Assembly: GCA_021159265.1 (NCBI GenBank)
Contig: JAGGSD010000108.1
Location: 1-42,288 of the forward strand
Length of the DNA stretch: 42,288 nucleotides
Direction: 5' to 3'
From: Syntrophobacterales bacterium
GTDB taxonomy: Bacteria; Desulfobacterota; Syntrophia; Syntrophales; UBA6807
Positions 17,542-26,232 of the stretch are shown here, one piece after another. A program made the position numbers and the translations under genes. Each line of letters starts with the position of its first letter. Position 1 is the stretch's first letter. The notes beneath the pieces were generated by a model. The model did no database searches. It was not told where the DNA came from and was given only the letters and a program-made list of their open reading frames with translations.

Positions 17542-17644
17542 AACTATTCAGGTTCAAAGTTCAACGGTCCACGGTTCAAAAACGATGAACATAGCCGGGA
17601 TGAAGATAAGGCAACCGTGTGTGAACCTGACAACCTGAGTAATT
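17542..17644. repeat. intergenic repeat with TAACTATTCAGG-type ends
   Basis: Terminal inverted repeats AACTATTCAGGTT (17542-17554) and AACCTGAGTAATT (17632-17644), 11 of 13 complementary, enclose GTTCAACGGTCCACGGTTC-like words. The same edge word recurs at 7131, 26641 and, inverted, at 28041-28052. Confidence 0.6.
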
Positions 17645-17682
17645 GAGATGATACTACGTAAATTTAAAAAGGAGTAATAGAA

Positions 17683-18885
17683 ATGGCAGAAGGTATAAAA
17701 AATAAAGTCGCTATTGTCGGCATGGGGTGCACCAGATTTGGAGAACATTGGGACAGAAGCGCCGAATCACTGGCCTCTGAGGCATTTGAAGAGGCCATTG
17801 CCGATGCGGGAATTGAAAAGAAAGATATTGATGCAGCCTGGTTTTCAAGTTGTTTCGATGAAGTCAATGTAGGAAAAAGCGCCATCCCTCTGGCGGGCGC
17901 TCTAAAATTGCCGTTTATTCCTATCACCAGGGTGGAGAATTTCTGCGCCAGCGGCACCGAGGCCATCCGGGCGGCCAGTTATGCCGTGGCTTCCGGGGCG
18001 TGTGACGTAGCACTGGCATTGGGAGTGGAAAAGTTGAAAGACATCGGTTACGGCGGTCTGCCGGATTTCAGCCAGCTTCGGGGCATATATAACCGGCAGA
18101 TATTCCCCAATGTTACGGCGCCGGGTCAGTTCGCCATGCTTGCAACCAGGTATTTTGACAGATACGGCCTCAGCCCGGAAGAGGGCAAAAGAACACTGGC
18201 AAAAATATCCTCAAAAAGTCACGCGAACGGAGCTCTGACCCCCAAGGCTCATTTACGGAGAAAAGTTGATGTTGAAACTATTATGAACGCTCCCATGATT
18301 GCCTGGCCTTTAGGTCTCTTTGATTGTTGCGGCGTTACGGAAGGGTCGGCGGCGGCCATTATTGTCAGAGCGGAAGACGCCAAGAAATTTCGCAAGGATC
18401 CAATTTATGCTAAAGCTCTTCAGATTGCTGTCAGCCCGGAAGAGGAATATAGATATCAGCAGTGGGACGGGACGCATGTAGAGACAACCTATCGTTGCGG
18501 GGTAAATGCCTATAAAGAGGCCGGCGTGAAAAATCCTCGTGAAGAGATAAGCATGATGGAGGTGCACGATTGTTTTTCCATAACTGAACTGGTGACATAC
18601 GAGGATTTGCAGATCTCGCCCAGGGGGAAGGCTAAAGAGGATATAGATGCGGGCTTTTATGACCTGGATGGGAAAATACCGTGTCAATCGGACGGGGGCC
18701 TGAAGAGTTTTGGCCATCCTATCGGCGCTTCCGGTATAAGAATGGCTTATGAGGTGTATAAACAGCTCCAGGGAAAATGCGGGGAACGGCAAATTAGAGA
18801 TCCTCACCTTGGACTTACCCATAATCTGGGAGGTTTCCCGGCAAACTGTGTAATAGGAGTTACTATTTGGGGGAATGAACTGTAA
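17683..18885 (+). CDS. SCP2-type thiolase / acetyl-CoA acetyltransferase-like protein
   Basis: A 400-residue thiolase-fold protein of the SCPx/archaeal type. The probable nucleophile is Cys88 in ENFCASGTEAIR. Other blocks are MEVHDCFSITEL, GLKSFGHPIGASG and LGGFPANCVIGV. This subgroup includes thiolases acting on branched or bulky CoA esters (SCPx, BbsB) and retro-aldolases (Ltp2) that pair with DUF35 proteins. The gene directly upstream carries a DUF35 domain, so a two-protein complex is likely (inference). The ribosome site AAAAAGGAG precedes the ATG at 17683. It could release acetyl-CoA or propionyl-CoA from a rearranged intermediate. Confidence 0.88.
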   Translation: MAEGIKNKVAIVGMGCTRFGEHWDRSAESLASEAFEEAIADAGIEKKDIDAAWFSSCFDEVNVGKSAIPLAGALKLPFIPITRVENFCASGTEAIRAASYAVASGACDVALALGVEKLKDIGYGGLPDFSQLRGIYNRQIFPNVTAPGQFAMLATRYFDRYGLSPEEGKRTLAKISSKSHANGALTPKAHLRRKVDVETIMNAPMIAWPLGLFDCCGVTEGSAAAIIVRAEDAKKFRKDPIYAKALQIAVSPEEEYRYQQWDGTHVETTYRCGVNAYKEAGVKNPREEISMMEVHDCFSITELVTYEDLQISPRGKAKEDIDAGFYDLDGKIPCQSDGGLKSFGHPIGASGIRMAYEVYKQLQGKCGERQIRDPHLGLTHNLGGFPANCVIGVTIWGNEL

Positions 18886-18926
18886 CCTGCTAATATGTTT
18901 CAGAGAACAATAGAGGAGGTGTCGCA

Positions 18927-20264
18927 ATGGCAACAAGGAAATTAGCAGAGTTTGTTTACAAGACTTCGTTTGAAGATATACCTCAGGAGGTCAGGGAGCA
19001 CTCCAAACTTGTGTTTCTTGACTGGCTGGGCGCCGCGTTGGCTGGATCAGGAGAAGGAATAGCTTCCGTTATGCTGAGATTTATTGATGATATTGATGGC
19101 AAGAACGGGCCTGACCAGGCCACGATTATTGGCAAGAACGTCAAGACAGATATGCTCAAAGCGGCCCTCATCAATGGTTCAATGTCCCACGCCCTCGATA
19201 TCGACGATTACCATGGCCCGACTCTGTGTCATCCGACAGTAACCTTTTTACCCGGTATCCTGGCGCTGTCTCAGCAAAACCACTTGGAAGGAAAAGATAT
19301 CATCACTGCCATGACAGTGGCCTTTGATATATTAGTCAGGGTAGGATACGGGGCGAAGAGGATTCACTATGACCGGGGTTGGCATGCCACTTCAACCCTG
19401 GGAAAGTTCGGAGCCACGGCAGGCGCCGGCAAATTGTTAAAACTGGATGTTGATGGATTAATAAATGCTTTTGGAATTGCCGGAACGGTGGCGGGAGGAG
19501 TCCGCCAGGTATTCGGTACCATGGGCAAACCCTTCCATGCAGGGAAGGCTTCTATGGACGGGCTTCTGGCAGCGCTTCTGGCTCAGTCAGGTTTTCAATG
19601 TTCAAAGGAGATCATTGAAGGTGAAAACGGGTTTATGACGCTCTTTTCCGATGATCCGGATTTAGACACAATGCTTGATCAGTTGGGAGAGTATTATTAT
19701 TTGCCTACTGTGAGCTTTAAACCTTATGCCTCATGTGGCGGCACACACTCGACCATAGATATGATGAAGGAACTTCGAGAGAAAAATAATATCAATGTGG
19801 ATGATGTGAAAGAAATAAGAATAGACGCAGGCAAAATAGCGTTAGATGCAGCCGGCAAGGTTGCGCCAAAGACCGGCCTTGAGGGAAAATTCAGTACTTA
19901 TTATTGCGCGGCAGTGGCGTTGGCGGAGGGTGCAGCGAGCCCCGATAAATTTACCGATGAAAAAGTAAATGATCCCAGGCTGGTAGCGCTGAGGCAGAAA
20001 GTGAAAATAAGTGTTCCTGAACCGGACCTCGGTTTTGCTTTACGTGCAGTGATACAGATGAAGGATGGAACTGAATATTCGGCCTCCACCGATGCCCCCA
20101 GGGGGGACCCCGCAAATCCAATTTCTTATGATGAACTTGCGGAAAAATTCAGAGGTTTGACAAAAAACGTAATATCCGAGGCTAATGTTGAACAGTTGAT
20201 AGATAAAATAAAAACACTCGATCGAGTATCAGACATTGAAACGTTGCTGGATCTTTGTTCATAG
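18927..20264 (+). CDS. MmgE/PrpD family protein
   Basis: A 445-residue member of the MmgE/PrpD fold, which includes 2-methylcitrate dehydratase, cis-aconitate decarboxylase and epimerases. Typical segments are DWLGAALAGSG, SHALDIDDYHG with HPT after it, WHATSTLGKFGATAGAGKLL, GKPFHAGKASMDG and KPYASCGGTHSTID. The family acts on polycarboxylate-like substrates without a metal. The place between the thiolase and mutase M4 suggests it hydrates, dehydrates or epimerises a pathway intermediate, but which one cannot be told. The ribosome site GAGGAGGTG precedes the ATG. There is no 2-methylcitrate synthase or lyase nearby, so a methylcitrate-cycle role is not supported. Confidence 0.87.
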   Translation: MATRKLAEFVYKTSFEDIPQEVREHSKLVFLDWLGAALAGSGEGIASVMLRFIDDIDGKNGPDQATIIGKNVKTDMLKAALINGSMSHALDIDDYHGPTLCHPTVTFLPGILALSQQNHLEGKDIITAMTVAFDILVRVGYGAKRIHYDRGWHATSTLGKFGATAGAGKLLKLDVDGLINAFGIAGTVAGGVRQVFGTMGKPFHAGKASMDGLLAALLAQSGFQCSKEIIEGENGFMTLFSDDPDLDTMLDQLGEYYYLPTVSFKPYASCGGTHSTIDMMKELREKNNINVDDVKEIRIDAGKIALDAAGKVAPKTGLEGKFSTYYCAAVALAEGAASPDKFTDEKVNDPRLVALRQKVKISVPEPDLGFALRAVIQMKDGTEYSASTDAPRGDPANPISYDELAEKFRGLTKNVISEANVEQLIDKIKTLDRVSDIETLLDLCS

Positions 20265-20301
20265 AACCGGAAACATATAGAGTGAAACAGGGGGAGTAAT
20301 A

Positions 20302-21966
20302 ATGACTAAAGAGACCGAAATTGCAAAAGAAAAGAAAAGATGGGAGGCGGAAACACTTTCCGGCCAGTCGTATAAAAAAAATGTGAAGGCCATGCTTACG
20401 GGTGTCGATCTCGATGTCGACGTTCTTTATACGCCTGCAGACATTAAAGATACGGACTATTTAGAAGATATTGGTTTCCCCGGCGAATTTCCCTTTACAC
20501 GAGGTGTCTACCCCTCAATGTACCGTGGAAGGCTGTGGACGATGAGACAGTATTCGGGATTTGATACTCCGGAAGAATCCAATGCAAGGTATAAGTACCT
20601 GTTGGCGCAGGGGAATACAGGACTCAGTGTGGCCTTTGATCTTCCGAGCCAGATGGGATACGACTCCGACAATGAAGACATTGAGGAAGAAGTGGGAAAG
20701 GTAGGCGTGGCCATCAGCACATTAAAAGATATGGAAATCCTTTTCGACGGCATCAATCTGGGTGAAATTACGACTTCGTTTACCATTAATGGAATCGCCT
20801 CCATTATTCTTGCCATGTATGTTGCCGTTGCGGATGAACGGGGCATTCCTCGAGAGAAGATAGGCGGGACCATTCAAAACGATATACTGAAGGAGTATGC
20901 CGCGAGGGGCACTTACCTGTATCCCCCAAAGCCGTCGCTGCGGCTGGTTGCGGACGCCATTGAATATTGTATGAATGATGTTCCGAAATTCAATCCTATC
21001 AGTATATCGGGCGGACATTATCGAAGTGGGGGCGCGAGTATGGTTCAGGAAGCTTCGTTTACCATGCTGAACGGGATGACCTATATTGAGTCTATAATTG
21101 CCAGGGGTATTGACGTGGATAAATTTGCGCCCCGGTTGAGTTACCTTCTGGTGAATCACTGTAACATTTTCGAGGAAGTTGCCAGATATCGCGCTGTCAG
21201 GAGGATCTGGGCGCATGTTATGAGAGACAGGTTCAATGCGAAAGACCCGAGATCCATGATGTTCCGGGTTTACTCCGCCGGATGCGGGGATGTCTTAACA
21301 TACGCGGAACCGGAAAATAATATTGTCCGGTTAACCCTGATGACCCTGGCCGGTATCCTGGGAGGGAGCCAGGCCTATTTTACACCCGGCTATGATGAAG
21401 CCTATGCCCTGCCGACTGAGGAGACAGCGCTGTTAGGTCTTCGCACACAGCAGATCATTGCCTATGAATCGGGAGTGCCCAATACCGTGGATCCTCTTGG
21501 AGGTTCCTATTATATAGAGTGGCTTACCGACAAAATCGAAGATGAGATCCTGAAGTATATGAAACATCTGGAAGAGAGAGGGAATATGGTCGAGCTCGTT
21601 GAGCAGGGTTATATCCAGAGTGAAATGGCCAGGATTGCATTTGAGAAGACCAAGAAAAAGATGTCCGGCGAGGAAGTGGTGGTGGGAGTCAATAAATTTC
21701 AGGCCTCGGAGAAGAAAGAACAGATTCAGCTTCACCAGACAGATCCAGAGGTAATTAAAAAACGTATAGAGAGTGTGAAGCAGGTGAAAAAAGAGCGTGA
21801 TAACGACAAGGTTGCTCATTGTTTGAAGGATCTGAAAAAAGCGGCAGAGGGGACTGAGAACATGATGCCTTATATACTGGAAACAGTGAAGGCCTATGGA
21901 TCGGTGGAGGAGATTGTTACGACCCTGAAGGAAGTATTCGGAGAATTTAAAGAGCCGCTGATATAG
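20302..21966 (+). CDS. B12-dependent mutase large subunit, carboxylate-binding type (M4)
   Basis: A 554-residue mutase large subunit, the closest here to methylmalonyl-CoA mutase in its substrate pocket: Tyr89 (RQYSGFD), Ala116 (SVAFDLPS), Gln197 as Gln192, Arg207 as Arg202 (QNDILKEYAAR) and His244 as His239 are all kept. This predicts a dicarboxylyl-CoA substrate such as methylmalonyl-, ethylmalonyl- or a substituted succinyl-CoA. Tyr243 is Gly238 (ISGGHYRSGG). The loop usually reading HSQTSG is YSAGCG, changing His328 to Tyr and Gln330 to Ala, so it is not a standard methylmalonyl-CoA mutase. No small subunit is adjacent. The nearest unpaired one is S4 at 26233, beyond four TRAP genes. Confidence 0.92.
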   Translation: MTKETEIAKEKKRWEAETLSGQSYKKNVKAMLTGVDLDVDVLYTPADIKDTDYLEDIGFPGEFPFTRGVYPSMYRGRLWTMRQYSGFDTPEESNARYKYLLAQGNTGLSVAFDLPSQMGYDSDNEDIEEEVGKVGVAISTLKDMEILFDGINLGEITTSFTINGIASIILAMYVAVADERGIPREKIGGTIQNDILKEYAARGTYLYPPKPSLRLVADAIEYCMNDVPKFNPISISGGHYRSGGASMVQEASFTMLNGMTYIESIIARGIDVDKFAPRLSYLLVNHCNIFEEVARYRAVRRIWAHVMRDRFNAKDPRSMMFRVYSAGCGDVLTYAEPENNIVRLTLMTLAGILGGSQAYFTPGYDEAYALPTEETALLGLRTQQIIAYESGVPNTVDPLGGSYYIEWLTDKIEDEILKYMKHLEERGNMVELVEQGYIQSEMARIAFEKTKKKMSGEEVVVGVNKFQASEKKEQIQLHQTDPEVIKKRIESVKQVKKERDNDKVAHCLKDLKKAAEGTENMMPYILETVKAYGSVEEIVTTLKEVFGEFKEPLI

Positions 21967-22008
21967 ATTAACCGCAGGATGTACCTGGCGTGGGGGGGGA
22001 TAATTATC

Positions 22009-22515
22009 ATGAAAAACTTATCTGTTCTGGTTTCCGGAATTGATAAAGTGGGCGAATTTTTTCTCAGGGCATGTGCCTTTTTATTGTTATTGATGCTTGT
22101 AACTGTTCTTTATGATGTTTTGATGAGATATTTCTTTTCGAGGCCGACTTCCTGGGCGCTGGAGATAAATGAATATTTCTTTATCTTTCTTTCAATAATG
22201 CCGGCAGCCGAAATATTACGTCAGAAGAAACATATAGGTCTGGATATATTTTTAAAAAAATTGTCCGGAAGACGTCAGCTCTACGTTGAGATATTTTATT
22301 CGATTTGTATGCTCTTCTTTTCTTCAATCGTGGTCTGGCGGGGATTTGAAATGACTGCTAATGCCTACAAATTTGGTATGGCCTCCAGTTCTCTGCTGTC
22401 GTTTCCCCTCTTTATCCCATATTCTCTAATCCCCGCTGGTTTTGGGTGGTTAAGCTTGCAGTTGGTTGTTAAGATCGGCAGTAATATTAATATGTTAGCG
22501 GGGAGGTACGAATGA
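22009..22515 (+). CDS. TRAP transporter small membrane subunit (DctQ-like), system 1
   Basis: About 168 residues with four hydrophobic segments and the family block ALEINEYFFIFLSIMPAAE plus a QKKHIGLDIF segment after it. It forms the small membrane subunit of a TRAP importer in the inner membrane, paired with the DctM protein that overlaps its stop by 4 bases. An ATG at 21979 would add ten residues; 22009 is preferred as the first residues of the membrane protein. The 12-42 base gap to M4 implies cotranscription with the mutases. Confidence 0.88.
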   Translation: MKNLSVLVSGIDKVGEFFLRACAFLLLLMLVTVLYDVLMRYFFSRPTSWALEINEYFFIFLSIMPAAEILRQKKHIGLDIFLKKLSGRRQLYVEIFYSICMLFFSSIVVWRGFEMTANAYKFGMASSSLLSFPLFIPYSLIPAGFGWLSLQLVVKIGSNINMLAGRYE

Positions 22516-23816
22516 GCGTAACATTTGCCGCCATTTTAGTATTCATCATATTATTGCTGCTTATTTTTATGGGTTGCCCGGTTTTTGCTTCTCTCGGCAT
22601 TTCCGCAACCATCGGTATTCTACTGCTGCGAGGATGGGTGGGGGTGAGTCAGATTCCCTCCACGATGTATGGACAGTTATCAAGCTTTGTCCTGATAGCC
22701 GTTCCAATGTACCTGTTAATGGGCGATGTTCTTTTTAAGACAGGTATCGGTGCTGATCTTTATGATGTGTTCAGTAAATGGTTTAACCGTATTCCCGGTG
22801 GATTGGCAATGGCCAGTGTCTTTGCATGCGCAGTGTTTGGGGCCATGTGCGGCATCAGTATTGCCGGTGTCGCAACGATTGGAGTAATAGCAATTCCCGA
22901 AATGTTAAAAAGGGGGTATAGCCCGCCTCTTGCAGCCGGGTCTGTGACGGCAGCCGGGGCTCTGGCCATGCTGATTCCGCCAAGCCTGCTTTTTATTCTG
23001 TACGGCGCTATAGCCGAAGTGTCTCTTGATAAACTTTTTGTGGGCGGTATTGTTCCCGGTCTGATTCTGGCATTAATGATGTGTATTTATATCGCGATTC
23101 GCGTATTGATTAATCCCCAATCAGCGCCCATGCCGGATGAAGTTATTACATGGAGCGACAGGATTCGACCGTTAAAGAGACTCTGGCCTGCGATTCTGCT
23201 TATTGTATGGGTCCTGGGTTCCATATATGGTGGAATTGCCACTCCTACAGAAGCCGGAGCTTTCGGCGCCGCAGGGGCCTATCTCATTGCCATATTTGTT
23301 TATCGTACTTTCAGCCTGAAGATGCTTGCCGAAACGTTGTTGACCACTGCCCGTACTACCGGTGCAGTGTGCCTTATTGTAGCTTGCGCCATGGTATTTT
23401 CCCAATTCATGAATCTGGCCAGGGTTCCTGAAAACCTGGCGCAATTTCTGGTTTCACTGTCTATGCCTGATTGGGTGCTTATGTTTATTGTTATGGTGTT
23501 TCTTCTTATTCTGGGCATGCTCATTGACGGCGCATCAATGGTTCTGGTTACCACTCCCATCCTGCTGCCGGTTGTGGTAGCCGCCGGGTATGACCCCCTG
23601 TGGTATGGAATAATACTGGTTCTGAATTTGGAAATGGCGGTCATAACGCCTCCGGTGGGTTTAAATCTATATACCTTAAAGAGTGTTACGGATGCGGTGT
23701 CAATGGCCGAAATACTCCGCGGGACGATGCCTTATGTCGCCGTGGAATTTGCCTGTTTGATGTTTTTTGTGTTTTTCCCGGAATTGGCGCTATGGCTGCC
23801 GTCAACTATGAAATAA
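22512..23816 (+). CDS. TRAP transporter large membrane subunit (DctM-like), system 1
   Basis: A 434-residue, highly hydrophobic protein with about a dozen membrane spans. Family blocks are VPMYLLMGDVLFKTG, IAGVATIGVIAIPEML, LAMLIPPSLLFILYG and TPTEAGAFGA. It is the ion-coupled translocation subunit. It overlaps the DctQ gene (ATGA), showing translational coupling. Two binding proteins follow it. Confidence 0.93.
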   Translation: MSVTFAAILVFIILLLLIFMGCPVFASLGISATIGILLLRGWVGVSQIPSTMYGQLSSFVLIAVPMYLLMGDVLFKTGIGADLYDVFSKWFNRIPGGLAMASVFACAVFGAMCGISIAGVATIGVIAIPEMLKRGYSPPLAAGSVTAAGALAMLIPPSLLFILYGAIAEVSLDKLFVGGIVPGLILALMMCIYIAIRVLINPQSAPMPDEVITWSDRIRPLKRLWPAILLIVWVLGSIYGGIATPTEAGAFGAAGAYLIAIFVYRTFSLKMLAETLLTTARTTGAVCLIVACAMVFSQFMNLARVPENLAQFLVSLSMPDWVLMFIVMVFLLILGMLIDGASMVLVTTPILLPVVVAAGYDPLWYGIILVLNLEMAVITPPVGLNLYTLKSVTDAVSMAEILRGTMPYVAVEFACLMFFVFFPELALWLPSTMK

Positions 23817-23954
23817 GCGACGGGAAAAAGAGGGCGTTATGAGTGTGGCGGATCACGATCGTTCGGGCCATTCTCGTAGCAGTTAATAGTAAACTTCATA
23901 ACTTAACATTCCGGTGATTTGTTGTAACGCCGGATTATAAAAAAGGGGGTTATC

Positions 23955-25004
23955 ATGTTAAGGGTAATTTTTACAAGGAGTAAACTGGCGGCGGTGAAAG
24001 TCTTTGTGATGTTTTCCATTGTGATGTTTTTACTTACGACGGGCTTTGTGGCGGTTTCCAGTGCCGGAGAGAGCAACAAAGAGTTAAAACTGGTTATGGC
24101 GACATATCTCCTGCCGGCATATAAGGGGATATTCCCTGCGCTTCCAAGATTTGTTGATTATGTGAATGAGCATGGAAAGGGGATAGTGCAGATTGATTTC
24201 TATCATTCAGGGACTCTTCTAAAAGCGAAGGAATTGTTATCAGGCGTCCAGTCAGGCACAGCGGATATTATTTTTCAGACAGATGCCTATATAAGTGGGA
24301 CTTATCCGATGTTGGGCGCCATCCAGCTTCCTCTGCTTTATAACAGTGAAGAGGAGAGATATCAGAAAAATAAGCTTGGCACTCCGGTTTCCCATTTTTT
24401 GCGTGAAAAGATGAAAGAGAAAGGGATGGCTTTGCTGGCTATCGGTCAAGTTCCTACGGAATATATCTGGACAGTCAAAAAACCGGTGAGAAAACCATCG
24501 GACCTGAAGGGATTGCGTATGAGAGTTTCAGGGAAGATCGACTCTAAAACCGTGGCTACATTTGGCGCTTCTCCCGTCAGAATGCCTTCAGCCGAGGCGT
24601 TCATGGCTCTCAAACGGGGGGTTGTTGATGGCATAATGGCTTATTCCGGCACTATAGCAGGTCGGAGATTAGATGAAGTTCTAAAATATTGTACAATTGG
24701 CGCTTTTGGCAATATGCACGTGCTTATATTGACCCCTCAGGAGCGCTGGGAAAGCTGGCCGGAAAACGCGCGCAAGATCATTATGGAGGCGGCGAAACGA
24801 TATGAAGCCGATATGTATAAGACATGCACGAAATATATCGAAACTTTGTTCGAGACAAGGTTCAAAAATATAAAAGTAATCAGGCTTGATGACAGAGAAA
24901 GGTCCGCTTTTAAAAAAGACCTTACCCAAACCTACAGCTGGTGGGCGAATATGGTGGGAAAAAGTGAAGGCGAAAGGGCGCTGAAGATTGTCCGGGGCAA
25001 ATGA
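23955..25004 (+). CDS. TRAP substrate-binding protein (DctP-like), P1
   Basis: A 349-residue periplasmic solute-binding protein with an N-terminal signal (hydrophobic stretch residues about 15-35 ending SSAGES). The carboxylate-binding Arg is expected in KGLRMRVSG, and PSAEAFMALKRGVVDG is the family hinge motif. It closely resembles P2 downstream (shared KGIVQIDFYHS, GTADII and RRLDEV-type blocks), so the two arose by tandem duplication. The ligand is probably a carboxylic acid; which one is unknown. Confidence 0.92.
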   Translation: MLRVIFTRSKLAAVKVFVMFSIVMFLLTTGFVAVSSAGESNKELKLVMATYLLPAYKGIFPALPRFVDYVNEHGKGIVQIDFYHSGTLLKAKELLSGVQSGTADIIFQTDAYISGTYPMLGAIQLPLLYNSEEERYQKNKLGTPVSHFLREKMKEKGMALLAIGQVPTEYIWTVKKPVRKPSDLKGLRMRVSGKIDSKTVATFGASPVRMPSAEAFMALKRGVVDGIMAYSGTIAGRRLDEVLKYCTIGAFGNMHVLILTPQERWESWPENARKIIMEAAKRYEADMYKTCTKYIETLFETRFKNIKVIRLDDRERSAFKKDLTQTYSWWANMVGKSEGERALKIVRGK

Positions 25005-25061
25005 TTTCATCCCATGGGAGGGGTATTTCAGCGACAAAAGTAACAATTTTTCCTGAACGGT

Positions 25062-25086
25062 ATACCCGCTGCTTGCGGCGGGGTAT
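25062..25086. other. intercistronic hairpin between P1 and P2
   Basis: ATACCCGCTGC...GCGGCGGGGTAT can pair with one bulge just ahead of the P2 ribosome site. No T-run follows, so it may be an mRNA processing or stability element rather than a terminator. Confidence 0.4.
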
Positions 25087-25112
25087 CGCATTGAAATTAC
25101 GGAGGTATAAAA

Positions 25113-26141
25113 ATGAGAGATTCAAAGTTGAAGAGATTTTGTCTGCTGTTTTTAGTCGGAGCAATCTGTTTTATCCTGGTGGGACAGACTGGCATTTCTT
25201 ATGCGGGAACCCACAAAGAACTGAAACTGGTTATGTCAACGTATATCCCCGCGAGCTACAAGGATATTCACCCATGGCAGCAAGGGTTTGTTGACTATGT
25301 GAATAAACATGGCAAGGGTATAGTGCAGATAGATTTTTATCACTCAAGCACTTTGCTGAAATTGAGAGAAGCGATCCCGGGACTGCAGGCAGGCACGGCG
25401 GATATCATTCTTCATCAAGACTCCGCCATTCAGGGAACCTATCCTATATTTGGCGTTACCGAGCTTCCATTCATATATGATAATTATGATGATTATGTAA
25501 TGGATTGCAGAATCGGGTCACCCCTGTTTAATTTGATCAATAAAGAACTCAAAAAAAAGAACATGTTTATGATTGCTGCCGCCGCGAATCCGTTTGAGCA
25601 TATCTGGACATTGAAACCCGTCAGGAAACCGGAAGACATGAAAGGTTTGAAACTAAGGTGTTCCGGCAGAATTGAGTCACTGACGTTAAAGGCTCTTGGA
25701 ACAGCGCCTGTCAGTATGCCGTCGGCCGAGGTTTTTATGGCAATGAAAAGAGGAACGGTGGATGGTCTGATGTCTTACCCTGGAACCGTGGGAGGGCGCA
25801 GGCTTGATGATGTTGTTAAATATTGCACCCTGGGTAATTTTGGCGCGTATATGACCCCGATATTTACGACTCGTGATCGGTGGGATAGCTGGCCTCAGGA
25901 TGTAAAAGATGTCATGATCGAAGCGGGAAGGGAATATAATTTCAGAAATGCATTGAATGGCAGAATTTATCTTCTGGAGACTTATTTCCCGAGATTTAAC
26001 CGAAAAATAGAAATGATAAAGCTCACGAAGGAAGAGATTGCAGCATTTAAAAAAGCGACAAAACCTGTCTATGACACCTGGTTAAAACAGGTTGACAAGA
26101 AAGTCGGGGAAAAGGCGCTGGCTATTGTTCAAAATAGATAG
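25113..26141 (+). CDS. TRAP substrate-binding protein (DctP-like), P2
   Basis: A 342-residue periplasmic binding protein, paralogue of P1, with a signal peptide (hydrophobic core residues about 9-29, SYAGTH after it). The conserved Arg lies in KGLKLRCSG and the hinge in PSAEVFMAMKRGTVDG. Both paralogues keep the family carboxylate Arg, but residues lining the cleft differ, so they may present different acids to the same membrane subunits (inference). A clear GGAGG site precedes the ATG. Confidence 0.92.
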   Translation: MRDSKLKRFCLLFLVGAICFILVGQTGISYAGTHKELKLVMSTYIPASYKDIHPWQQGFVDYVNKHGKGIVQIDFYHSSTLLKLREAIPGLQAGTADIILHQDSAIQGTYPIFGVTELPFIYDNYDDYVMDCRIGSPLFNLINKELKKKNMFMIAAAANPFEHIWTLKPVRKPEDMKGLKLRCSGRIESLTLKALGTAPVSMPSAEVFMAMKRGTVDGLMSYPGTVGGRRLDDVVKYCTLGNFGAYMTPIFTTRDRWDSWPQDVKDVMIEAGREYNFRNALNGRIYLLETYFPRFNRKIEMIKLTKEEIAAFKKATKPVYDTWLKQVDKKVGEKALAIVQNR

Positions 26142-26232
26142 AAAATAAATAGGTAACATAAAATTTTGCGGAGCTTAACTTTTGGGCTATGGATGAAGAA
26201 TGAGGATTGAATTATTTTAAGGGAGTTACAGT

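Noticed and set aside
18927..20264. PrpD protein as part of a 2-methylcitrate cycle
   Set aside because: No methylcitrate synthase, lyase or AcnD gene is in the surrounding 42 kb.
20302..21966. Simple naming of M4 as methylmalonyl-CoA mutase
   Set aside because: Pocket residues for the carboxylate fit, but three cofactor-side residues are changed and the B12 subunit is not adjacent, so the substrate is left open.
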